In this document: one piece after another, positions 1 to 5,689 of the stretch
How the letters are laid out: each line of letters opens with the position of its first letter
Position numbering within the stretch: the first letter of the stretch is position 1
Assembly: GCA_035291605.1 (NCBI GenBank)
Contig: DATDRS010000221.1
Location: 1 to 6,450 of the forward strand
Source: DATDRS01 sp035291605
GTDB lineage: Bacteria; Chloroflexota; Anaerolineae; Anaerolineales; UBA6663
Direction of reading: 5' to 3'
DNA length: 6,450 nucleotides
Notes under the pieces: generated by a model
Database searches by the model: none
The model's input: the letters and a program-made list of their open reading frames with translations, nothing else
What the model was told of the DNA's origin: nothing
Program-made: the position numbers and the translations under genes

Positions 1-153
1 GTTGGCCTCCAGGATCAGCGCAACTGCCTCCTTGAGGTTCTCGCGGGCTTCTTCTAATGTCGCGCCCTGTGTGTTGGTCCCTGGCAATTCCTCCACAAAT
101 GCAATCCACCAGTCACCATCTTGTTCAAACACGGCGGTAAATTGGCTGACCAT
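1..153 (-). CDS. HicB-family antitoxin, N-terminal part (runs off the window)
   Basis: Only the first 51 codons are in the window; the frame is open at base 1. The protein begins MVSQFTAVFEQDGDWWIAFV and continues with EELPGTNTQGATLEEARENL, followed by KEAVALILEAN. This is the compact HicB fold seen in type II toxin-antitoxin systems: a beta strand, a D-x-W-W-I turn, an E-L-P-G segment, then the 'T-x-G-x-T-xx-E-A-xx-N-L-x-E-A' helix. In this family HicB neutralises the HicA mRNA-cleaving toxin and often represses its own promoter. The start is supported by GGAGG at 165-161, seven bases before the ATG. No hicA lies upstream between this gene and the peptidase gene, so a toxin gene could only lie downstream, outside the window. 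It could also be a solitary HicB-like protein, which are common. The family call is confident; a complete toxin-antitoxin pair is not shown. Confidence 0.85.
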   Translation of the reverse strand, partial: MVSQFTAVFEQDGDWWIAFVEELPGTNTQGATLEEARENLKEAVALILEAN

Positions 154-160
154 AATTTTG

Positions 161-165
161 CCTCC
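161..165 (-). promoter_or_regulatory. Ribosome binding site of the HicB-family gene
   Basis: The minus strand reads GGAGG, seven bases before the ATG at 153-151. It is the strongest Shine-Dalgarno match in the window and fixes the start of the partial gene. Confidence 0.75.
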
Positions 166-177
166 TTCGCATGGCAA

Positions 178-210
178 AGTATAAGCGAAAGTCTCCAAAA
201 TAGCATGGCA
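178..210 (-). promoter_or_regulatory. Candidate promoter of the HicB-family gene
   Basis: The minus strand reads TATACT at 183-178, a good -10 box that would place transcription start near 171, about 18 bases before the ATG. No convincing -35 box lies at 16-18 bases spacing. The 8-bp direct repeat GCATGGCA (plus-strand orientation, 169-176 and 203-210) flanks the -10 box and could be an autoregulatory operator. The promoter suggests that the hicB-like gene is transcribed separately from the peptidase operon upstream. Confidence 0.4.
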
Positions 211-224
211 GATAGGTTTCGCTC

Positions 225-249
225 GCTTCGCGTGTGGCTGCCGCGAAGC
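225..249. repeat. Inverted repeat, possible hairpin between the peptidase operon and hicB
   Basis: GCTTCGCG at 225-232 and CGCGAAGC at 242-249 are perfect inverted copies separated by 9 bases. The stem is 8 bp and GC-rich. It lies about 60 bases after the stop codon of the last peptidase gene, where a terminator would be expected. Neither side has the run of T needed for a classic intrinsic terminator, so it may instead be an mRNA-end hairpin or a protein-binding site. Confidence 0.4.
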
Positions 250-310
250 TTCTATTCGCCGGACGTGACATGCCCCCAATCGCCGGGGTAGGTCAATCTG
301 GAGACAAACG

Positions 311-1876
311 TCACGGCACCCAGTACACGCGGTTCGCCGCCGTGCTGCACGTGCAGGCTTCCACCCATGCGCCCAGGCGCACCAGCCGCCCTTTGTAAGG
401 CGTTTGCCCTTTCTGCGCCGTCCACCCACCCAGCACAAACGGGAGGACGCCCTCCACAATGCCGCTCGCCGGAATCCATTCGCCGTTATATTTGCGCGCG
501 AGGTGGACGTGCGTGCCGGTGGCCGTGCCGCCCTCGCAGGAGGGATGGCCAAGCAAGTCGCCCGCCTGCACCCGCGTCCCGGCGGCGATGAGGTCGCGCG
601 AAGCCATATGGAAGTGGAACAACACCCAGCCTGTTTGCTCGTAGCCGTCGCCGTCCAGATCCAGGACCAGCGTGTGGTCGGCGGCGCGGACGACGACGCC
701 CGGCGCGGCGGCGGCGACCCATTTCTCGGTGACGATGCAGCCAGTTTCACCCGCCGGTGGGGCGATGTCCAGCGCTGACCACGGCAGACCGGTTCCCCAC
801 CCTGGGTGCGGTCCGCCGGTCAGCGACCATTGCTGATTTGAGGCAAAAGGCAGAGCCAATTCGGGCTGAGTCAAATGACCGGGGATCACGTCCGGCGGAT
901 TTCCCTGAAATGGATTTCCCCACAGCGCGTAGTACGTCGCCGCAAATCCATCCGGGCCAGCCGCCGTCTCAAATTCATCGCGGGGGAGCATCCGCGCAAT
1001 CAGATATTGCACGGCGACCGTGCCGGCGTTCTGATACATATCCACGCGCGAGCGGTAGGTATCGGGGAAAGTGATCGTCGTGAGCGCGCCGCTGCGCCAG
1101 CCGTAGTAGCCCGCGCTCAACTGCTCCGCGACCCACAGGCTTTGCAGATAGAATCCGCGCGGGCCGCCGGCCAGCCGGTAGGGGTTCGCTCTGACCTCAG
1201 GCGGGACGTCCGCTTGGGTCACCGCGCCGCTGCGCCACTCCATGAGCGCGAGGAATAGTTTGGGGTTGATGGAGTACTGCTCGGCGACGAACTGCAGGGT
1301 GTCGGCGCTGGAGCGCTGCTTGCCGGCGGCATAGGCCGACAGGTTGCGAAGGAAGCCCGGCTGCGCGTTGAGATGCGCAGCGAGGTCGAATTCCTTGACC
1401 GCCGGGCCGTAGACAAATTCGCTATCGGGGATGATTTTGAACGTCGGTCCGCCGAAGGGAAAGTAGTAGGCGGGGATAGTCAGGCGCAATCCCGGGGGTA
1501 GGGTCGCGGTCAGTGGCAATTGTGGATTAGCCGCCAGGACTTCTTCCGCGGTAGTGTTGAAGTGCGCGGCAATAGATACTAGGGTATCCCCCGTCTGGGC
1601 GGCGTAGGGCAAAGGCTGGCCTGGAGAGATGACACCGCGCGTGGGCAGGGGAGTCGGAGAGTTTGCGCTGGGCGTTTGCGTGGGAGGGGCAGTGGCGGCT
1701 GCAAGGAGAGTTGGACGCTGGCGGGGCGGAGGAGGAGCGGCAGGGGAGCAGGCTGTGAACAGGAATAACCCCACGATACAAACCCCAACGCTCAAATAGA
1801 AACGATGCTCACCGACGGAGTCCGGATGACGCGCATGTTTCTCAAAGATGCACAAGGGAAATCGCGCCCGGAGCAT
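311..1876 (-). CDS. Lipoprotein with LysM, conserved middle module and M23 metallopeptidase domain (paralog 3 of the array)
   Basis: Predicted 521-residue envelope lipoprotein, probably a peptidoglycan hydrolase. Numbering is from the ATG at 1876. A hydrophobic stretch ends in the lipobox-like LFTAC with Cys43 as lipidation site. A Pro/Thr-rich linker follows to about 85. One LysM domain lies at about 90-135 (AAQTGDTLVSIAAHF ... LTIP). A conserved module spans about 148-348. The M23 domain covers about 353-480, with putative zinc ligands His357 (TGGPH), Asp370 (ALDIAP) and His458 (second His of GTHVH), plus His423 and His456 as likely catalytic histidines. His357 and Asp370 are 13 residues apart, as in the beta-lytic/LasA type, not four as in LytM. 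Cys380, Cys447, Cys508 and Cys510 may form disulfides. There is no clear Shine-Dalgarno site, and the signal peptide is long (42 residues); TTG codons further in are alternative starts. It begins 29 bases after the stop of paralog 2 and is the last gene of the probable operon. The domain call is firm; the cleaved bond is unknown. Confidence 0.85.
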   Translation of the reverse strand: MLRARFPLCIFEKHARHPDSVGEHRFYLSVGVCIVGLFLFTACSPAAPPPPRQRPTLLAAATAPPTQTPSANSPTPLPTRGVISPGQPLPYAAQTGDTLVSIAAHFNTTAEEVLAANPQLPLTATLPPGLRLTIPAYYFPFGGPTFKIIPDSEFVYGPAVKEFDLAAHLNAQPGFLRNLSAYAAGKQRSSADTLQFVAEQYSINPKLFLALMEWRSGAVTQADVPPEVRANPYRLAGGPRGFYLQSLWVAEQLSAGYYGWRSGALTTITFPDTYRSRVDMYQNAGTVAVQYLIARMLPRDEFETAAGPDGFAATYYALWGNPFQGNPPDVIPGHLTQPELALPFASNQQWSLTGGPHPGWGTGLPWSALDIAPPAGETGCIVTEKWVAAAAPGVVVRAADHTLVLDLDGDGYEQTGWVLFHFHMASRDLIAAGTRVQAGDLLGHPSCEGGTATGTHVHLARKYNGEWIPASGIVEGVLPFVLGGWTAQKGQTPYKGRLVRLGAWVEACTCSTAANRVYWVP

Positions 1877-1905
1877 TGGGGTTCGAAACTGAGATTTCGG
1901 ATTGA

Positions 1906-3486
1906 TCACGGCCCGGCCGTGACGGCCGTGTCCGCCGAGGCGCATTTGCAGGCCTGAATCGTCCGTTCGCCGCGCGTGAGGCTGCCGAAGTATTCGCCCT
2001 TGCCCCGCTGCGCGACCCAGCCGTCGAGGTCGAATGGGATCACGCCGTCCGCGAGGATCCATTCGCCATTGTACTTGCGCGCGACGTGGACGTGCGTGCC
2101 GGTGGCGTGCCCGCCGAGGCAAGAGGGATGGCCGACATAGTCGCCCGCCTCCACAAACGTCCCGGCCTCCACACGGTCTTCATCGGCGATATGTAGATAA
2201 AGGATCACCCAGCCGGTCGCCTCACGCTCGTCGCCGTCCAGGTCGAGCAGCACAGACCCATAATTGGAGCGCACAATCTGACCCGCCGCGGCCGCCGTGA
2301 CCCATTCGAGCGAGGCGGCGCAGCCGCCTTCGAACGAGGAGGGGGCGAAGTCGAGCGCGGCGAGTGCGCCGCCGTTTTCCCAGGCGCCGTGCGGCCCGCC
2401 CGTGAAATACCACGTGTGGCCGCGAATGAACGGCAGAGCCATTGGGGGCTGTATCAGGTCAGCCGGGATGAGCGGGTCCACAGCGCGCGCAAAAGGATCG
2501 CCGAAGAGACTCCGGTAGGTCGCAGCAAATCCAGTCTCATCCACGGCTTCGTCCCAGGCCGGGCGGTTCAGCGTCTGCGCGAAAAAGTATTGGAGGGCCA
2601 CGGTGCCTGCGTTGAGCGCCGGGTCAAGACGGACGGTCGAGCCATCGGGAAAGCGCACCTCGGTGAGCGTGCCCGCGCGCCAGCCGTAATAGCCAATGGC
2701 GAGCTGCCGGGTCGCCCACGTCAACCCCGAAAATAGAACTTCCTGAGATGAATGCACGTAGCCCAGCGGGTAAAGCCGCGCCACGCCCTCCGGCTGAGGG
2801 TCGGTCACCCAACTGCTCTGATATTCCAGCAGAGCCGTGAGCAGGCGCGGGTTGATCGAGTGGTGCTGCGCGGCGAGCAGGACCAGGTCGCCGCCCCGCC
2901 GGGTGAGCACGTCGGCGAAGCCTTTGTAGCGAGCCAGGTATCCGCCCTGCTCTTCCGCGAACGATTGGGGATCGAAGCCGGCCGCGCCGCCGCTGTAGAC
3001 GAGTTCGGAGTCGGGGACAATCATGTAACCTGGCCCAACCTCGGCGAGGGCGCGCGGGATGACGAGGAGTTGCCCTTCGACGAGCGTGGTGCTGCCCTGC
3101 AACCCCTGCGGCGCGACGATGTCGGCCGGGTTGACGCCGAAGCGCGCGGCCAGCGCGGGGAGGGTATCGCCCGACTGGGTTTTGTAGAGCTGCGTAGGCA
3201 GCGGGGTCATGATCATCGTTGGGCTGGGCGAGGCTTCGGGGAAGAAAGTGCTCGTCGGTTCGGGCGGCTGGGGCGTCGCCGTCGCCGGAGACCGGCGCGA
3301 AGGCGTCGGATCAACCGTCGGAGGCGCAGTGGGAGCAGGGTCTCGCGAACGCCAAAGCGTGATGGCGATGATGGCCAGCGCGGCCAGGGCCAACAGCGGC
3401 CAGACAGGTTTGCTTTCGGGTTCGCGGCCCGGCAACTGCAGGCCGGGAACCTTGCGATTGGGTCTATAAGGTCTACGTGGATTCAT
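1906..3486 (-). CDS. Membrane-anchored LysM and M23 metallopeptidase protein (paralog 2 of the array)
   Basis: Predicted 526-residue protein with the same architecture as its neighbours but a different anchor. Residues 1-28 are basic and hydrophilic, and about 29-44 form one transmembrane helix (PVWPLLALAALAIIAITLW) with no lipobox Cys, so it should be a type II (N-in, C-out) membrane protein. A Pro/Thr/Ser linker runs to about 98. LysM is at about 101-144 (QSGDTLPALAARFGV ... LLVIP). The shared middle module is at about 157-358. The M23 domain has His366 (TGGPH), Asp379 (ALDFAP), His432 (YLHI), His465 and His467 (GTHVH), with the 13-residue His-Asp spacing. A DLDGD loop lies at 415-419, and conserved cysteines are 389, 456, 513 and 515. 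The ATG was chosen because it overlaps the stop of paralog 1 in ATGA at 3486-3483; no Shine-Dalgarno site is seen, so translation is probably coupled. All ligand residues are present, so it should be active if folded. The substrate is inferred from the LysM domain. Confidence 0.87.
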   Translation of the reverse strand: MNPRRPYRPNRKVPGLQLPGREPESKPVWPLLALAALAIIAITLWRSRDPAPTAPPTVDPTPSRRSPATATPQPPEPTSTFFPEASPSPTMIMTPLPTQLYKTQSGDTLPALAARFGVNPADIVAPQGLQGSTTLVEGQLLVIPRALAEVGPGYMIVPDSELVYSGGAAGFDPQSFAEEQGGYLARYKGFADVLTRRGGDLVLLAAQHHSINPRLLTALLEYQSSWVTDPQPEGVARLYPLGYVHSSQEVLFSGLTWATRQLAIGYYGWRAGTLTEVRFPDGSTVRLDPALNAGTVALQYFFAQTLNRPAWDEAVDETGFAATYRSLFGDPFARAVDPLIPADLIQPPMALPFIRGHTWYFTGGPHGAWENGGALAALDFAPSSFEGGCAASLEWVTAAAAGQIVRSNYGSVLLDLDGDEREATGWVILYLHIADEDRVEAGTFVEAGDYVGHPSCLGGHATGTHVHVARKYNGEWILADGVIPFDLDGWVAQRGKGEYFGSLTRGERTIQACKCASADTAVTAGP

Positions 3487-5147
3487 GGGCGCGAAATCTC
3501 GTTCCCGGCGGCGCGGCAGTCGCAGGCCTCGATCTCGATCTCGTCGTAGACGAGTTTGCCGTCGTATTCTTTGCCCAGCCCCACCGAAACCCAGCCGTCG
3601 AGCACAAACGGAATCGGGCCATCGGCCGGAATCCACTCGCCATTGTATTTGCGCGCCAGATGAACATGCGCGCCGTTGGAGACGCCGCCCTCGCACGAGG
3701 GGTGACCAAGGCGGTCACCCGCCTCCACGCGGGTCCCCGCCTCTACACGGTCGCGCGCTTCGATGTGCATGTAGAACAGCGTCCAGCCAGTCCCCTCATA
3801 ACCATCGCCGTCCAGGTCTTCGAGCACCGACCCGTATTCGGCGCGGACGATCAACCCCGCCGCGGCGGCGGCGACCCATTCGTCGGAGGGGGTGCATCCC
3901 TCGGCCTCGGCGGGCGGCGCGAAATCGAGCGCGGCCCACGCCGACCCGCTGTCCCACGCGCTATGCGGCCCGCCGGTGAACGCCCAGACCTTGCCGCTCT
4001 CGAACGGCAGCTGCAGCGGGGGTTGCACCAGATCGGGCGGCGTGAGCGGCTCCCAGGCGAAGGCGAAACGATTGCCAAACAGAGCGCGATAGGTGAGAAC
4101 AAAGCCGTCGTGGGACATGGCGCGCGTCCAGTCGTCCGGATGGAGCACTTTGGAGAAGTAGTGTTGAAGGCCGACCGTGCCGGCATTCAATCCCGGCGCA
4201 ATCACTTTAATCGAGCCATCTGCGAAACTCAGCGAGACCAATGCATTGGCGCGCCAGGCATAATAGCCGAAGTTCAATTGCCTTGCGGCCCAGGTGAGCT
4301 GCCGGTACAGCCCCTCGCGTCCGGCCTCCACATGCCGCAGAGGATACGTCAGCGTATTGTCACGCGGCCTGGCCTGCGTCACCCAGCCTGCCTGGTATTC
4401 CAGCACGGCGAGCAGGACGCGGGGGCTGAGGGAGTAGTGCTCTGCGACCCACTGAATGATCTCCACCCCCGCCAGCGTGGTTGAGCCGGAGGCGCCGTCG
4501 AGATACATATTGGGGACGTCCTCAGAATAAGACGCCAGGTAGCCGCGCTGAGACTGGATGAATCCCTCAAGGTTGAAACCGACTGCGCCGGGCCCATGGA
4601 CGAACTCGCTGTCGGGCAGGATTTTCAGGTCAGGGCCAACCGGCTGGCCCTCGGGCAGCGGGATGAGGAGGACCTGTCCGGTGAACAATGTGTCGGCGAC
4701 CTGGATGCCATTGGCCGCCGCGATCTGCGCCGCGCTGACTCCGTAGCGTTCGCCGATCTCGCTCAGGGTATCGTTGCGCTGCACCGTGTAGTGTTCGACG
4801 GTCTGGCGGTCGAGCGGGGAGGGGCGGGTGTGATCGGGAGTGGGCGGCAGGGAAATGTCAATCGTCGGGCGCGGCGTGGCGCTCGGGACGCCGGCCACCG
4901 GCGGGGAGGCCGGGACCAGCGTCGCCGTTGGCGCTCCAGGGACCGCAGCCGGCGCGCCATCCGGCGCCGGCGTTCCCGGACCGAAGCCGGGGAGCGGGGT
5001 GATGTGGCTATAGTCCAGCGGCCCGTTGGAGCGGGAGCAGGCCAGCGCGGCCAAAAGACAGGCCAGGACGAAAAAGTAGAGGCGATTGGGGGTTCTACTG
5101 ATCAACACGCATAGCCTATCGCCAGAACAACGCCAGGCACAGAACAT
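3483..5147 (-). CDS. Lipoprotein with LysM, conserved middle module and M23 metallopeptidase domain (paralog 1 of the array)
   Basis: Predicted 554-residue envelope lipoprotein and first of three paralogs. The hydrophobic segment FFVLACLLAALAC ends at Cys37, the likely lipidated residue. A Pro/Ala/Thr linker runs to about 115. LysM is at about 119-163 (VQRNDTLSEIGERYGV ... VLLIP). The shared middle module spans about 178-388. The M23 domain has His395 (TGGPH), Asp408 (ALDFAP), His461 (YMHI), His494 and His496 (GAHVH); His395 and Asp408 are 13 apart. A DLDGDGYE loop is at 444-451, and cysteines 418, 485, 542 and 544 match those of the paralogs. The start is uncertain. The ATG at 5147 overlaps the dinB-like gene by 32 bases and lacks a Shine-Dalgarno site. 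A GTG at 5108 (residue 14), seven bases after the dinB stop, would give a more normal 23-residue signal peptide and may be the true start. The role, peptidoglycan binding and cleavage outside the membrane, is inferred from the domains. Confidence 0.86.
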   Translation of the reverse strand: MFCAWRCSGDRLCVLISRTPNRLYFFVLACLLAALACSRSNGPLDYSHITPLPGFGPGTPAPDGAPAAVPGAPTATLVPASPPVAGVPSATPRPTIDISLPPTPDHTRPSPLDRQTVEHYTVQRNDTLSEIGERYGVSAAQIAAANGIQVADTLFTGQVLLIPLPEGQPVGPDLKILPDSEFVHGPGAVGFNLEGFIQSQRGYLASYSEDVPNMYLDGASGSTTLAGVEIIQWVAEHYSLSPRVLLAVLEYQAGWVTQARPRDNTLTYPLRHVEAGREGLYRQLTWAARQLNFGYYAWRANALVSLSFADGSIKVIAPGLNAGTVGLQHYFSKVLHPDDWTRAMSHDGFVLTYRALFGNRFAFAWEPLTPPDLVQPPLQLPFESGKVWAFTGGPHSAWDSGSAWAALDFAPPAEAEGCTPSDEWVAAAAAGLIVRAEYGSVLEDLDGDGYEGTGWTLFYMHIEARDRVEAGTRVEAGDRLGHPSCEGGVSNGAHVHLARKYNGEWIPADGPIPFVLDGWVSVGLGKEYDGKLVYDEIEIEACDCRAAGNEISRP

Positions 5148-5577
5148 CGTGTGTGTGTTCAGCCGTGTGCTGATAAGTCTTGGTCACGACCCAGCGCAGT
5201 GTCACTGTCCCCCAGACGGCCCGGCGCGGCGCGTGCCATAGGACATCGTCAAACTCAGGCAACAGCGTGATCTGCTCGGCGCGAACCTTGCGGAACTCAG
5301 CCAGGAGTTCTGCCAGTTCATGCCCGTTTTCCCAGGTCCCATCTTCATCTAAATCGTCAACGGGCGGCGGCGGGTCGCCCAGCCACTGCCGCATGCTGGG
5401 CAGGGCAATGGTCTGCTCATAGTAAAGCATGTGAAAAACGTGCCGCGCCGCCGACCAGTCGCCCAGGTAGCCGGGAGGCGCAAGCAGCCGCCGCTCGGCC
5501 GGCACCTGATCCACGGCCCAGGCAAATCCTTCGGCGCTGGCTTGAAGTTGATCGTGGAACCATTGGGAGAGGTTCAT
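5116..5577 (-). CDS. DinB/YfiT-like putative metal-dependent protein
   Basis: Predicted 153-residue cytoplasmic protein, a normal length for the DinB-like four-helix-bundle superfamily. Family hallmarks are the D-W-S-A-A-x-H-V-x-H segment at 40-49 and the H-T-A-E-H-T-H-D stretch at 137-144. His137 and His141 (H-xxx-H in the last helix), together with His46 or His49, are candidate ligands for one metal ion. Members of the superfamily include metal-binding proteins of unknown activity, damage-inducible proteins and thiol-dependent transferases; nothing here decides between them. The start at 5577 is supported by GGAG at 5588-5585 seven bases before the ATG, and by loss of family similarity further upstream in the same frame. 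It has no signal peptide, which contrasts with the exported proteins that follow. It is the first gene after a candidate promoter and ends next to or within the start of paralog 1, so it is likely cotranscribed with the hydrolases. The family call is good; the function is unknown. Confidence 0.82.
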   Translation of the reverse strand: MNLSQWFHDQLQASAEGFAWAVDQVPAERRLLAPPGYLGDWSAARHVFHMLYYEQTIALPSMRQWLGDPPPPVDDLDEDGTWENGHELAELLAEFRKVRAEQITLLPEFDDVLWHAPRRAVWGTVTLRWVVTKTYQHTAEHTHDVLCLALFWR

Positions 5578-5584
5578 AGAAATG

Positions 5585-5588
5585 CTCC
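5585..5588 (-). promoter_or_regulatory. Ribosome binding site of the DinB-like gene
   Basis: The minus strand reads GGAG seven bases before the ATG at 5577-5575. It supports this ATG over upstream in-frame codons. Confidence 0.6.
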
Positions 5589-5632
5589 GGCGAGGAGCCC
5601 AGATACATCGAACGACCCTCGTGGATTGATGC

Positions 5633-5651
5633 ACTGCGCTGCGCGCGCAGT
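5633..5651. repeat. Inverted repeat overlapping the dinB-like promoter, possible operator
   Basis: ACTGCGC at 5633-5639 and GCGCAGT at 5645-5651 are perfect inverted copies with a 5-base loop. A second, nested palindrome, CTGCGCGCGCAG, covers 5639-5650. The element covers the expected transcription start and touches the -10 box, which is a typical place for a repressor site. It could also form a hairpin at the end of the upstream repeat-protein mRNA, but no T run follows. Confidence 0.4.
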
Positions 5652-5677
5652 ATAGCACGCCGCGCCGCGCTTGACGA
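5649..5677 (-). promoter_or_regulatory. Candidate promoter of the DinB-like gene and the hydrolase operon
   Basis: The minus strand has TATACT at 5654-5649, preceded by TGC, which makes an extended -10 element. TCGTCA at 5677-5672 matches the -35 consensus at four of six positions, with 17 bases spacing. Transcription would begin near 5642, about 65 bases before the dinB-like ATG. This is the only convincing promoter seen upstream of the three hydrolase genes, and it begins only 13 bases after the stop of the repeat-protein gene. Confidence 0.5.
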
Positions 5678-5689
5678 CGGCTCGGAAAT

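Noticed and set aside
2..184. A 60-codon open frame on the plus strand
   Set aside because: It is antisense to the well-supported HicB-family gene, which has a good ribosome binding site and a family match.
1877..2122. N-terminal extension of the paralog 3 frame upstream of the ATG at 1876
   Set aside because: It overlaps the end of paralog 2 in another frame and is Arg-rich. Placing it before the signal segment would make no sense for a lipoprotein. It resembles the extension before paralog 2 only because both read the same part of a paralog out of frame.
2752..3549. A 265-codon open frame on the plus strand
   Set aside because: It is antisense to paralog 2 and encodes an Arg/Gly-rich product with no family features.
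3487..3696. N-terminal extension of the paralog 2 frame upstream of the ATG at 3486
   Set aside because: It is an out-of-frame reading of the C-terminal part of paralog 1; the ATGA overlap gives a natural start.
3477..4484. A 335-codon open frame on the plus strand
   Set aside because: It lies wholly antisense to the paralog 1 gene, has no recognisable domain, and its open length is explained by the GC-rich codon bias of the real gene.
4596..5114. A 172-codon open frame on the plus strand
   Set aside because: It is antisense to the N-terminal half of paralog 1 and Arg-rich, which is typical of a shadow frame in GC-rich DNA.
5578..5658. Upstream start for the DinB-like protein
   Set aside because: The extra 27 residues cover the candidate promoter and Shine-Dalgarno region and do not fit the family N-terminus, which begins MNLSQWF.
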